64,000 bases of DNA from Aquibacillus rhizosphaerae (GTDB taxonomy: Bacteria > Bacillota > Bacilli > Bacillales > Amphibacillaceae): the NCBI RefSeq assembly GCF_030282825.1, contig NZ_JASTZU010000036.1, forward strand, positions 62,001-126,000, in the 5' to 3' direction. The notes beneath the pieces are model-generated. The model had not been told where the DNA came from. It searched no databases and saw only the letters and a program-made list of their open reading frames with translations. Shown here piece by piece: positions 24,458 to 33,423 of this stretch. Each line of letters opens with the position of its first letter. Position 1 is the stretch's first letter. The position numbers and the translations under genes were made by a program.

Positions 24458-25654
24458 ATGTGGCATATATCAAAAGAGGCGAAAGTGAAATTTAATGAAT
24501 GTAACTTTTTTCCGATTTATGAGTCAGACGAAGAATGGGAAATGGTATTCCGTGAAGCTAAAGAAGATGGAGAGGATCTTTATAGCAACTTAAACGAGGA
24601 GCTTGAAGAAGTAAGAGAGGAACTGCTTCGTATCTTGCCACATCGTTTTTTTCCTTATATTGAAAATGGCACTCTAAATAAACCGACACTACCAAAAGCT
24701 GTACGGGAAGATTATCTTGAATGGATGAGAGAAGCGGACAAAGCATTTGAAAAAATCTTAGACGCTGCAAACGATCAAACCATGAAAGCTCTTCCTTATT
24801 TACCGACTAGCGTAAAGGATGTCTTTGAGGAAAGTCTTCATGACTCAACGATCCAACGAATCATACGAGACGGGGATACCCTTCATCTTTATGTAAATAC
24901 AGATGATGGATTTTCATCAAAATCACTAATTCATTTCGTGTTTAGAAATATTGTATGGGAAGAGACGGATCAACCACTCGTTCAGGGACAATGGTTCATT
25001 TATTACGAATTACAAAAAACAGACGAAGGATTTGCTTTCAGAGTGTTATTTGAATGTCCAGAAGCGGAGTGGACAATTACAATGAAGAAATTGGATGCTA
25101 CGTATTATTATCATCCAGGTTTTTATGTGAAATTGCGAGATGAAGATAAGTTGGAACAGACATCATTAGAGGAATACGTTGATCAGCTAAATAAAGACCA
25201 GCATTATTGGTTTATCACGCCACATGTAACTGCCGTCATTCAATCATTTACTGGTGGTATTCAATTAGAAAATGGCAAGGTTATGATTGGGAAAAGTGAG
25301 ATAGTTGTCACGGTAGGGGACGAACAATATAACTATGATTTAGAGGAAAATAATCCACTTTCCTTTATTTATACAGATGTTTTTGAAGACCCGTATGCAA
25401 GCTTAAATGAGCCGGTTCCAACAGAACAGCTAGAGATGGCAACAAGAAGTGATGAATTAGAACTGCAGGTGCGCGCATGGAACACGATGTATGCGAATCC
25501 AGAAGAACTTGCTGACATCACTAATCGGGTATTATGGAACATGGAAATAACGGAAGATAACGAAATGATGTTGTATGTTTACATCAATCATTTTTATGAA
25601 AAAGGAATTTTGACAGAAGCTGTCATCGGTAAGTATCAGAAGTTAATTGAATAG
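24458..25654 (+). CDS. Protein of unknown function downstream of ydbST
   Basis: 398 residues from ATG 24458, supported by GGGGGAT 6-8 bases upstream; a GTG at 24431 overlapping the ydbT-like stop would add nine residues. Acidic, soluble, no signal or membrane segment. The N-terminal part has coiled-coil-like charged helices (NLNEELEEVREELLRILPHR); a beta-rich middle (about 120-290) includes IIRDGDTLHLYVN and FRVLFECPEAEWTITM. A repeated-looking use of DDGF/DEGF is visible. I do not recognise a family. Same transcript as the PH-domain pair, so possibly a cytoplasmic partner. Confidence 0.75.
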   Translation: MWHISKEAKVKFNECNFFPIYESDEEWEMVFREAKEDGEDLYSNLNEELEEVREELLRILPHRFFPYIENGTLNKPTLPKAVREDYLEWMREADKAFEKILDAANDQTMKALPYLPTSVKDVFEESLHDSTIQRIIRDGDTLHLYVNTDDGFSSKSLIHFVFRNIVWEETDQPLVQGQWFIYYELQKTDEGFAFRVLFECPEAEWTITMKKLDATYYYHPGFYVKLRDEDKLEQTSLEEYVDQLNKDQHYWFITPHVTAVIQSFTGGIQLENGKVMIGKSEIVVTVGDEQYNYDLEENNPLSFIYTDVFEDPYASLNEPVPTEQLEMATRSDELELQVRAWNTMYANPEELADITNRVLWNMEITEDNEMMLYVYINHFYEKGILTEAVIGKYQKLIE

Positions 25655-25781
25655 TATAATAGAGAATATTTAAAAAATAGAGATTATGAACCTCTTTTAA
25701 TAGAGGAATGAGATAACTCTATTTCGTACTTGGTTTTCTGGCTTACTTTATTATTTCAATTTTAATAGCAATTTTCACATA

Positions 25782-25834
25782 AAAAAAGAGTGGACAATAC
25801 CATGCTTCGTAAAATGAAGCGAGTATTGTCCACT
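25782..25834 (-). terminator. Terminator of the NspC operon
   Basis: On the minus strand AGTGGACAATAC and GTATTGTCCACT form a 12-bp stem with an inner GCTTC/GAAGC hairpin, followed by CTTTTTTTATG. Confidence 0.88.
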
Positions 25835-25859
25835 GCATTACTGGGAGTGTGTTTTTTTT

Positions 25860-26987
25860 TTAAGCTAATCTAACTTTAAACTCCTCATATCCAAACTCAC
25901 GAACAACTTTACAATCCCCATCTTTATGTTGTATAGCAATAGCTGGTAATGGCATTCCATTAAACGTGTTCGTTTTAACCATCGAGTAAATTGCCATATC
26001 TCCAAAGACTAACCTATCGCCACTTTTAAGAGGTTCGTCAAACGAATAATCTCCAATCACATCACCTGTTAGACACGTTTGTCCACCAAGTCGATACGTA
26101 TAGTTTTTTTCGCCTGCTTCTCCTGACCCAAGTAATGGAGGACGGTAGGGCATTTCTAACACATCAGGCATATGACACGTTGCTGACGTATCTAGAATAG
26201 CAATGTCGATGCCATTTTTATGGAGGTCCAGTACAGATGTGATCATATATCCTGCATTCAGTGCAACGGCTTCTCCCGGTTCGATATAAACTTCTAAACC
26301 GTAAGTCTCCTGCATTCGTTTGATACAAGCTTCGAGTCTTGGAATATCATAATCTTCTCTTGTAATATGGTGTCCTCCACCAAAGTTAATCCATTCCATT
26401 TGGGGCAGCCATTCACCAAACTTTTCTTCAACAGCATGTAGCGTTGTCTCCAAATCGTCCGAGTTTTGCTGGCAAAGCGTATGGAAGTGGAGTCCTGAAA
26501 TACCTTCGAGTAAATCGGAATGAAAATCTGCGCTTGTTACACCGAATCTAGAACCAGGTGAACATGGATCATAAATCTCGTGTCCATCTTGTGTGGAGCA
26601 TTCTGGATTAATGCGCAAACCAACCTTTTTACCAGCTTGCAGTGCTTTATCTTTAAACCTTTCGAGTTGTGAAAAGGAATTAAAGATAATATGGTCACAA
26701 ATAGATATAATTTCGTCGATTTCATCTTCACGATAGGCAGGAGCAAAGACGTGATTTTCTTTGCCCATTTCTTCGTGACCTAGACGTGCCTCGTATAATC
26801 CGCTGGCTGTTGTACCAGCTAGGTATTCTCCGATTAGCGGATACATTGCGGTCATAGAAAAAGCTTTTTGTGCCAAAATAATTTTTGCTCCTGTGCGCTC
26901 CATGACACCACTTAGGATTTTAAGGTTTTTTTCTAGTAATGCTTCATCGACTACATAACACGGTGTTGGTAACTCGTCAAAGCGCAT
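25860..26987 (-). CDS. nspC: Carboxynorspermidine decarboxylase
   Basis: 375 residues from ATG 26987, which lies one base after the stop of the upstream gene; a longer frame upstream runs inside that gene and gives an unlike N-terminus. Alanine-racemase-type fold (fold III) PLP enzyme: PLP-binding Lys41 in ILAQKAFSMTAM, glycine-rich phosphate loop INFGGGHH, and catalytic Cys in SATCHMPDVLEMPY. It decarboxylates carboxynorspermidine or carboxyspermidine to the polyamine. Coupled to the dehydrogenase gene, it completes a SAM-independent polyamine route. Whether norspermidine or spermidine is made cannot be read here. Confidence 0.93.
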   Translation of the reverse strand: MRFDELPTPCYVVDEALLEKNLKILSGVMERTGAKIILAQKAFSMTAMYPLIGEYLAGTTASGLYEARLGHEEMGKENHVFAPAYREDEIDEIISICDHIIFNSFSQLERFKDKALQAGKKVGLRINPECSTQDGHEIYDPCSPGSRFGVTSADFHSDLLEGISGLHFHTLCQQNSDDLETTLHAVEEKFGEWLPQMEWINFGGGHHITREDYDIPRLEACIKRMQETYGLEVYIEPGEAVALNAGYMITSVLDLHKNGIDIAILDTSATCHMPDVLEMPYRPPLLGSGEAGEKNYTYRLGGQTCLTGDVIGDYSFDEPLKSGDRLVFGDMAIYSMVKTNTFNGMPLPAIAIQHKDGDCKVVREFGYEEFKVRLA

Positions 26988-26988
26988 C

Positions 26989-28221
26989 TTAACGCGAGTA
27001 CTCCGTTTCTTTAATCTGCACATTATCAACTAACTCTGGATTATGGTCTTCTTGCCAAGGAAGTCCCCACTCGTTAAGAGCTTCCATAAATGGGTCTGGA
27101 TCAAATTCCTCAATATTGAAAACGCCAGCTTTATTCCATTTACCAGTCATAATCATCATGGCACCGATCATCGCAGGTACGCCAGTCGTATAAGAAACCG
27201 CTTGTGAACCAACTTCTTTGAAGCAAGCTTCATGGTCACAAACATTGTACACGTAATACGTTTTTTCTTTGCCGTCTTTTTTCCCCTTGAAGATACAACC
27301 AATGTTTGTTTTCCCTTTTGTACGTGGTCCAAGGGAAGCTGGGTCTGGTAATACTGCTTTAAGGAATTGAAGTGGAATGATTTGCTTTCCTTCGTATTCA
27401 ATTGGCTCGATTGAAGTCATTCCTACATTTTCAAGAGCCTTAAGGTGTGTAAGATAGCTTTCACCAAATGTCATAAAGAAACGAATCCGCTTAATTCCTG
27501 GGATGTTCACAGCAAGCGATTCAAGTTCTTCATGGTAAAGCAAATACATGTCTTTTTCGCCAACTTCAGGGAAGTTATATTCGCGCTTGATTTCCATAGG
27601 CTGTGTTTCAATCCATTCGCCATTTTCCCAATATCTACCGTTAGCGGAAACTTCACGAATGTTAATCTCAGGGTTGAAGTTCGTTGCAAACGGATAGCCG
27701 TGATCACCTGCATTACAGTCAAGGATATCGATATATTCAATTTCATCAAAATGATGCTTCAAGGCATGTGCAGAAAAAACGCCTGTAACACCTGGGTCAA
27801 AACCACTACCTAAAAGTGCAGTAATACCAGCCTTTTCAAAGCGTTCGCGATAGTCCCATTGCCATTTGTACTCAAATTTCGCTGTATCCTCTGGCTCATA
27901 GTTTGCAGTATCCATATAGTGTGTTTTTGTTGCCAGGCAAGCATCCATGATTGTTAAATCCTGATATGGTAAAGCTAAGTTCATCACGATATCTGGCTTT
28001 ACCTCATCGATTAAAGCAATCAGCTCGTCCACATTGTTAGCATCGACTTGTGCTGTTGAAATTTTTGTTTTACCACCGTCCAATTTAGCTTTCAGGTCAT
28101 CGCATTTTGATTTTGTACGACTTGCGATACAAATCTCTTCAAATACATCACTATTTTGTACACATTTGTGGATAGCTACAGATGCTACACCACCACAACC
28201 GATAATAAGTGCTTTTCCCAT
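26989..28221 (-). CDS. Carboxy(nor)spermidine dehydrogenase, saccharopine-dehydrogenase family
   Basis: 410 residues with an N-terminal NAD(P) Rossmann motif GCGGVASVAIHKC (9-21) and a saccharopine-reductase-like C-terminal domain containing LLGSGFDPGVTGVF and EFDPDPFMEALNEWGLPW. In the pathway it reductively condenses L-aspartate-beta-semialdehyde with a diamine (1,3-diaminopropane or putrescine). The product is the substrate of NspC, encoded next. Start ATG 28221 behind TAGGAGATAG. The mRNA begins with a long structured leader ending in a terminator, so expression is probably controlled by transcription attenuation. Confidence 0.9.
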   Translation of the reverse strand: MGKALIIGCGGVASVAIHKCVQNSDVFEEICIASRTKSKCDDLKAKLDGGKTKISTAQVDANNVDELIALIDEVKPDIVMNLALPYQDLTIMDACLATKTHYMDTANYEPEDTAKFEYKWQWDYRERFEKAGITALLGSGFDPGVTGVFSAHALKHHFDEIEYIDILDCNAGDHGYPFATNFNPEINIREVSANGRYWENGEWIETQPMEIKREYNFPEVGEKDMYLLYHEELESLAVNIPGIKRIRFFMTFGESYLTHLKALENVGMTSIEPIEYEGKQIIPLQFLKAVLPDPASLGPRTKGKTNIGCIFKGKKDGKEKTYYVYNVCDHEACFKEVGSQAVSYTTGVPAMIGAMMIMTGKWNKAGVFNIEEFDPDPFMEALNEWGLPWQEDHNPELVDNVQIKETEYSR

Positions 28222-28298
28222 TCTACTATCTCCTAACTATACTAATTTTTAAAAGTAATTCTATCTTTGTTACAACCACCATAAAGTTTTAAACAACA

Positions 28299-28338
28299 AA
28301 AAAGCAAGTGCAATGCATAAGTACGCACTACACTTGCT
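28299..28338 (-). terminator. Leader terminator ahead of the polyamine genes
   Basis: On the minus strand AGCAAGTG (28338-28331) and CACTTGCT (28320-28313) pair, with partial pairing in the loop, then TTTTTTG. It lies inside the leader, about 80 bases before the start codon. A second hairpin, TATATCC/GGATATA, lies at about 28369-28397. Confidence 0.8.
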
Positions 28339-28419
28339 GAGTATATTTAATATTAAAAAAGCACATGTATATCCTCAAAAAAAAGACAAGGATATAACTT
28401 CATTGTATAAGAGCCTATT

Positions 28420-28680
28420 AATATTCAAATACATCTTCAGGGATCAGAGTCTAAATAGCAAATAATTACTTTTACCACTCTTATTGACCGTTTCACAAGT
28501 TGTGTGCGTATGCACTGGTTGTAAAGTAACCAACTTATAAAATTTGAGCTTTTAACTCAATCAATAAGGCAACTAAAGTTGCCAATCGGCGTTTGACCCG
28601 GCGAACCGCTGCCTTAACTTCCAGGATGGAAGTGGTCAAAATTATCTGCTTGGAAAGACTCTTGAAAACTTTTGAATATT
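28420..28680 (-). ncRNA. Structured leader RNA, candidate riboswitch, no known class recognised
   Basis: Read on the minus strand, three helices nest. P1 is AATATTCAAA (28680-28671) with TTTGAATATT (28429-28420). P2 is AGAGTC (28662-28657) with GACTCT (28451-28446). P3 is TTGACC (28639-28634) with GGTCAA (28489-28484). Within P3 sit hairpins ACTTCC/GGAAGT, GGCAAC/GTTGCC, TTGAG/CTCAA and GTGC/GCAC, the last enclosed by AAGTTG/CAACTT. A promoter lies 23 bases upstream and a terminator 80 bases downstream. I find no T-box motif and no lysine, SAM, cobalamin, M-box, ydaO or ykkC consensus. Confidence 0.65.
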
Positions 28681-28702
28681 AGCTTCCCAATTGATGTTTT
28701 TT

Positions 28703-28731
28703 ATATTAACAGTCTGTAAAGAAAATAGCAA
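28703..28731 (-). promoter_or_regulatory. Promoter of the leader RNA and polyamine operon
   Basis: Minus strand TTGCTA (28731-28726), 17 bases, TAATAT (28708-28703). The expected start near 28696 is about 16 bases ahead of helix P1 of the leader. Confidence 0.6.
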
Positions 28732-28790
28732 TTAGTTTGTAAAAGAAATTTTTTGAAAAATTTACAATTATACTAAAAAGCTATAGTTTT

Positions 28791-28824
28791 ATATCACTCA
28801 CTTTCCATGGAAAGTGAGTGATAT
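28791..28824. repeat. Perfect 34-bp palindrome between divergent genes
   Basis: ATATCACTCACTTTCCA (28791-28807) is followed immediately by its exact reverse complement (28808-28824). There is no T tract on either side, so it is not an ordinary terminator. It lies between the polyamine leader promoter and the catalase gene. Confidence 0.8.
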
Positions 28825-28853
28825 ATATAAACGTAGGGTTCGCTCTGCCTAAT

Positions 28854-28868
28854 TTATAATAATTATAA
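28854..28868. promoter_or_regulatory. PerR box upstream of catalase
   Basis: TTATAATAATTATAA is an exact match to the PerR consensus TTATAATNATTATAA, 80 bases before the catalase start codon. Peroxide induction through PerR is expected. Confidence 0.85.
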
Positions 28869-28947
28869 AATAATGTTTATTACAATTGAATTCGGGTAGT
28901 AACTAATTATAGATAGTTTTACATATTATGTATAAGGAGGAGATTAA

Positions 28948-30993
28948 ATGAGTGATGAGCGTAATCAGACTAACAGTAAACAGGAGCAATTAAAAGAACA
29001 TACAAGAGATGATCAAGGAAAAAAGCTAACAACGAATCAAGGTTTAAAAGTATCAGAAGATGAATTTTCTTTAAAAGCTGGTACGCGAGGCCCTACATTA
29101 ATGGAAGACTTTCATTTCAGAGAAAAAATGACACATTTTGACCATGAGCGTATCCCTGAACGTATCGTCCATGCACGTGGTTTTGCAGCTCATGGGGAGT
29201 TCGAAGTGTACGAGTCAATGAAAGAATATACGAAAGCAGGGTTTCTACAGAATCCTGAGAAAAAAACACCCGTGTTTGTTCGATTTTCTACAGTTGCTGG
29301 TTCACGCGGATCTGGGGAATTAGCTAGGGATGCACGTGGATTCTCTACTAAATTTTACACAGAAGAAGGAAATTATGACTTGGTCGGGAATAATATCCCT
29401 GTATTTTTTATTCAAGATGCCATAAAATTTCCTGATTTGGTACATGCATTAAAACCAGAACCACATAATGAGATACCTCAAGCAGCATCAGCACATGATA
29501 CGTTTTGGGATTTTGTTGCCAATAATCAGGAATCTGCACATATGGTCATGTGGGCGATGTCCGACAGGGCGATACCGAGAAGCTTTCGAATGATGGAAGG
29601 ATTTGGCGTACATACTTTCCGTTTTGTTAATGAAGAAGGTAAGTCTCATTTTGTTAAGTTCCATTGGAAGCCTGTACTTGGTACACACTCTGTTGTATGG
29701 GATGAGGCACAAAAATTAAATGGTAAGGATCCAGATTTTCACCGTCGCGACTTATGGGAAGCTATCGAAAATGGTGACTATCCCGAGTATGAATTAGGAG
29801 TACAAATTCTTCCGGAAGAAGATGAATTTAAATTTGATTTTGATATTCTAGATCCTACAAAACTTTGGCCTGAAGAGGATATACCAGTAAAATTAATTGG
29901 AAAAATGACGTTAAACCGCAATGTGGATAACGTTTTTGCCGAAACGGAACAAGTTGCGTTCCATCCAGGTCATGTTGTACCAGGCATCGACTTTTCTAAC
30001 GATCCATTGTTACAAGGACGTTTGTTTTCTTACACAGATACACAATTATCTCGCCTTGGTGGACCAAACTTTCATGAGTTACCGATTAATCGACCTGTTT
30101 GTCCATTTCATAATAATCAACGAGATGGAATCGGCCGTCAAACAATTAACAAAGGTCAAGTAAGTTATCATAATAACTCCCTTGCTGCTAACACACCGGA
30201 ACCGGCAAGTGAAAGTGAGGGTGGATATAAACATTATCAAGAGAAAATGGAAGGACATAAGGTCCGGGCACGTAGTGATAGTTTTAAAGACCACTTTTCG
30301 CAAGCTACTTTATTTTGGAACAGTATGAGTAAGCCAGAAAAAGACCATATGACAAATGCATTTAGTTTTGAACTAGGAAAATTGGAGAATGCATCTGTTC
30401 AGCAACAAGTCGTTGATATGTTCGGAAATGTAAGTATGGAATTAGCGACAAATGTTGCATATGCAGTCGGAGCTAATACTCCTAATGGGGAAGATAGTGG
30501 AGTGACTAAATCCTCACCTGCATTAAGTCAAGAAAATACGAAGAAAAAACCTGATACTCGTAAAGTTGCTGTTATCGTTCATAGTGATTTTAATGGTGAA
30601 AAGGTAAGAGGTGTTTTAACTCGTTTGAAAGCTGATAATATCCAACCAGAGATACTAAGTGGTCGATTAGGCATTGTAAAAGGTTCTGAAGGTATAGAAC
30701 TGGAAGTAGACCATACTTTTTTAACAGCAGACTCTGTGTTGTTTGACGCTGTGTATGTAGTGAGTGATGCCAAAGAGGATAAAGCATTTTACAAGCAAGC
30801 AAGCTACTTTATTCATGAAGCTTTCTCTCATTTCAAACCTTTAGGTGCTACTGGAGAAGGGAAGAAATTGCTAAAACAAGATCATATCGAAAAAAGTCCT
30901 GGTGTTGTAATTGATGAAGATACAGAAGAATTTGCAACTAATTTTATACAAGCAATTTCAGCTCACCGTCACTGGGACCGTGAAGTAGTTTAA
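28948..30993 (+). CDS. katE: Large-subunit monofunctional catalase (KatE/HPII type)
   Basis: 681 residues, as in clade-2 catalases, against about 480-500 for small-subunit types. Heme-side catalytic His82 lies in VHARGFAAHGEFE; the distal Asn lies in LVGNNIPVFF, and the proximal Tyr in RLFSYTDTQ. A C-terminal flavodoxin/DJ-1-like domain (about 535-681, starting RKVAVIVHSDFNGEKV) is the clade-2 hallmark. It disproportionates hydrogen peroxide in the cytoplasm as a tetramer. Start ATG behind AAGGAGGAGATTAA. Single gene with a PerR box upstream, so peroxide-responsive control is likely. Confidence 0.95.
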   Translation: MSDERNQTNSKQEQLKEHTRDDQGKKLTTNQGLKVSEDEFSLKAGTRGPTLMEDFHFREKMTHFDHERIPERIVHARGFAAHGEFEVYESMKEYTKAGFLQNPEKKTPVFVRFSTVAGSRGSGELARDARGFSTKFYTEEGNYDLVGNNIPVFFIQDAIKFPDLVHALKPEPHNEIPQAASAHDTFWDFVANNQESAHMVMWAMSDRAIPRSFRMMEGFGVHTFRFVNEEGKSHFVKFHWKPVLGTHSVVWDEAQKLNGKDPDFHRRDLWEAIENGDYPEYELGVQILPEEDEFKFDFDILDPTKLWPEEDIPVKLIGKMTLNRNVDNVFAETEQVAFHPGHVVPGIDFSNDPLLQGRLFSYTDTQLSRLGGPNFHELPINRPVCPFHNNQRDGIGRQTINKGQVSYHNNSLAANTPEPASESEGGYKHYQEKMEGHKVRARSDSFKDHFSQATLFWNSMSKPEKDHMTNAFSFELGKLENASVQQQVVDMFGNVSMELATNVAYAVGANTPNGEDSGVTKSSPALSQENTKKKPDTRKVAVIVHSDFNGEKVRGVLTRLKADNIQPEILSGRLGIVKGSEGIELEVDHTFLTADSVLFDAVYVVSDAKEDKAFYKQASYFIHEAFSHFKPLGATGEGKKLLKQDHIEKSPGVVIDEDTEEFATNFIQAISAHRHWDREVV

Positions 30994-31065
30994 AACTAGA
31001 AATAAGTGAGGGTAATTCCTCTCTGTTTTTAGCAATCTAGTATTTGGACATTATTATTTCGAGAA

Positions 31066-31104
31066 AAAGCAGAACGCATTATAAATGCGTTCTGCTTTCG
31101 TTTA
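31066..31104. terminator. Terminator after katE
   Basis: AAAGCAGAACGCATT and AATGCGTTCTGCTTT form a perfect 15-bp stem with a 3-base loop, followed by CGTTTAAAG. It could serve both directions. Confidence 0.8.
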
Positions 31105-31175
31105 AAGTATTTATTTATAAGAATCTATCACTTTAATATCTTCAATCCCAAAAGTAGCTCTACTTAGATGATCAT

Positions 31176-31331
31176 TTAGAACATAGGTAAAATATATTCA
31201 ATTAGGAACCACAATATAATAAGAAGGATAATTACATAGGCTGAATACTTGATGAAAGTGGCTGCTACCTTACTAGAATCTGATTTTTTCTCTTTTCTTT
31301 CAATCTCAATATCTTGGTCTCGCTGAGACAT
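31176..31331 (-). CDS. Small single-span membrane protein
   Basis: 51 residues on the minus strand from ATG 31331 behind AAAGGGAGG (about 8 bases). A charged N-terminus (MSQRDQDIEIERKEKKSD) is followed by one hydrophobic helix (about 28-48, YSAYVIILLIILWFLIEYIL) ending PMF. The good ribosome-binding site and the amphipathic-plus-membrane pattern support a real gene. Orientation would place the charged part in the cytoplasm. Function unknown. Confidence 0.7.
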   Translation of the reverse strand: MSQRDQDIEIERKEKKSDSSKVAATFIKYSAYVIILLIILWFLIEYILPMF

Positions 31332-31546
31332 GGTTTCGCCTCCCTTTCAGTAATTAGTGTTATTTGGTCTATAAAAATATATTCCCGGCTGACCCTGCAG
31401 TTAAACAATGAATCTACATGGACAAATAGATTTAAACGGATAGTTTGTAAAATAAATTTATGGAAAACTTTACAGTCACTTCATAGTACATCTGTATAAT
31501 CAATCTATATTAGGTAAATAGTCTGTGATTGTAGGGGGGATTCATT

Positions 31547-33298
31547 TTGGAAAAAGAAATACATAGGGAGAAAACACTGCAAGGAGAAAGTTTAGGTAAT
31601 GATAGGAGTTTGTACGAAAGAGCATTAGGCAAGCTAAGTTTGAGTACCCGATTATGTGTTTTATTTGTTTCATTGTTAGTAGTGACAATTGTAATCATTG
31701 GGTTTAGTTCTTATATGAAAGCTAAGGATATGACAATGGACTCTATAGAGAATAGGTTAGTTCGAGAAACAGAATTAATGGGTTATATCGCAGAAAATTT
31801 AAAATTTGTTTATGTTAGTGACGACGATTATTTTATGCAACAACTGGAGGGCAGTGTTCGATCGCAACAGGAAAAACTTGAGTCTGATGGTATTGAATCT
31901 GAATTTTTCTACCTCACTAGTGATAACGAGGTTACTGCATTTAAAATAAGCGAAGAATCTATGCCTTCTTTCACAGATAGTCAAATTAATAGAATGAAAG
32001 AAGAAAAAGAAGGCATTATTCATGAAGAAATAAACGGTGAGAATTATACCATATCATTTAAGGAAATGAATGAAATTGATGGTACATATGCACTTCTAAT
32101 TCCGACGAAGTCATATATGGGGCCTATTGATCGAATGGCTTACTTTATACTAGTAGTTATTGCTATAAGTATTATTATTACGGCTCTTTTAACGATTCTT
32201 TTTGTAGGAAGAGTAACCAAACCCCTTAATATGTTACGGAGTACGATGAAAGAAGTACGTGAGGGTAATCTTCAGCATTCCGTATCCTTAACAACTACCA
32301 TTCCAGAAATTGTATCATTACATACAAGCTATAACGCGATGATTGATCAAATGAGAAATATGATTTACGAGTTAAAGGAAACGACAAAGGAACTGGAAAC
32401 GACAGGTGATGAACTAAACCAATCATCTGAAAATACACTTAGTTCCAGCCACCAACTAGTTTCTGCAATAAATATTGTGAAAATGGGTGCGCAACAAACG
32501 GCTAGCAGTTCTGAAGACAGTGTCAATAGCTTTAAAACAATGAAAGTCAAAATTGAAACAATGATGGAAAACATGAACATAGTTTTTGACAGTTCAGAAA
32601 ATATGAATGGTTCTGCAAAACGTGGCGAGGATACAATGGCTGAATTAATCCTTACTATTCAAAAATTCGAGAAGGATTTTGATAGGTTGAACAGAACCAT
32701 AAATCATGTAAAAGAGAATTCGCTTTCGATTACCAATCTTGTTGGCTTGGTAAAAGGGATTGCAGAACAAACAAAATTACTGGCACTGAATGCATCGATT
32801 GAAGCAGCACGGGCAGGAGAAGCAGGGAAAGGATTTGCAGTGGTGGCGAACGAGGTAAGGAAATTAGCAGAACAATCAACCATTGCAACAGAAGAAATAA
32901 CCAAATCAATTACGAATATGGAAAACATAACAATGGAGGCCACCCTAGAATTTGAACAAATGCTAACCAAAATTAACAACAACTTAAAAATGGCTAACGA
33001 ATCTAAAGTATCTTTTGATCATTTAATGCATGAAATTTCCGGTGTTAGTTGCAAGCTACAAGGGATGCAAGAAGAACTAGTAGAAATTGAAGAGGTTTTA
33101 CCATCGCTTGAGCAAACAGCAGATAATTTATCATCTGTTTCACAGGAAACATTGGCAAGTTCAGAACAAATGCTAGCCGCTAGTGAGTATCAAATCGAAG
33201 AGATGCGAGGTACAAATGAGATTGGTTTAAGGTTACGCGATTTATCAAAGTCTCTTTCCAATATAACGAACAACTTCATCATCAGTAACAGGTCTTAA
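31547..33298 (+). CDS. Methyl-accepting chemotaxis protein
   Basis: 583 residues from TTG 31547, justified by AGGGGGG upstream and because the next Met falls after the first membrane helix. TM1 about 40-62, a short extracellular sensor (about 63-190), TM2 about 195-217, HAMP about 218-270, and a methyl-accepting signalling domain whose tip reads [20 protein letters not shown]. The final residues are not a typical CheR-binding pentapeptide. It relays an unknown stimulus to CheA/CheW at the membrane. Alone in its transcript. Confidence 0.93.
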   Translation: MEKEIHREKTLQGESLGNDRSLYERALGKLSLSTRLCVLFVSLLVVTIVIIGFSSYMKAKDMTMDSIENRLVRETELMGYIAENLKFVYVSDDDYFMQQLEGSVRSQQEKLESDGIESEFFYLTSDNEVTAFKISEESMPSFTDSQINRMKEEKEGIIHEEINGENYTISFKEMNEIDGTYALLIPTKSYMGPIDRMAYFILVVIAISIIITALLTILFVGRVTKPLNMLRSTMKEVREGNLQHSVSLTTTIPEIVSLHTSYNAMIDQMRNMIYELKETTKELETTGDELNQSSENTLSSSHQLVSAINIVKMGAQQTASSSEDSVNSFKTMKVKIETMMENMNIVFDSSENMNGSAKRGEDTMAELILTIQKFEKDFDRLNRTINHVKENSLSITNLVGLVKGIAEQTKLLALNASIEAARAGEAGKGFAVVANEVRKLAEQSTIATEEITKSITNMENITMEATLEFEQMLTKINNNLKMANESKVSFDHLMHEISGVSCKLQGMQEELVEIEEVLPSLEQTADNLSSVSQETLASSEQMLAASEYQIEEMRGTNEIGLRLRDLSKSLSNITNNFIISNRS

Positions 33299-33384
33299 TA
33301 GGTTGCAAACGATTCTATCTTTATGAAATGGCTATGCAAGAAAATAATAGAAGGTATAACACAATTAGTAGTAACGAGCAGATT

Positions 33385-33418
33385 AAAAAGGCCCTAACCT
33401 ATGGTTGGGGCCCTCTTT
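33385..33418. terminator. Bidirectional terminator
   Basis: GGCCCTAACC and GGTTGGGGCC pair with a 3-base loop; A5 on the left and CTCTTT on the right serve the converging chemoreceptor and yhgE-like genes. Confidence 0.82.
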
Positions 33419-33423
33419 AATAT

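Noticed and set aside
28390-28440. Short leader peptide in the polyamine leader (MKLYPCLFFEDIHVLF)
   Set aside because: No ribosome-binding site, and the bases are better explained by the TATATCC/GGATATA hairpin.
28299-28731. T-box, lysine riboswitch or SRP/RNase P/tmRNA as identity of the polyamine leader
   Set aside because: No T-box GGUGGNACCGCG-like element and none of the conserved cores of these RNAs that I know; kept as unknown.
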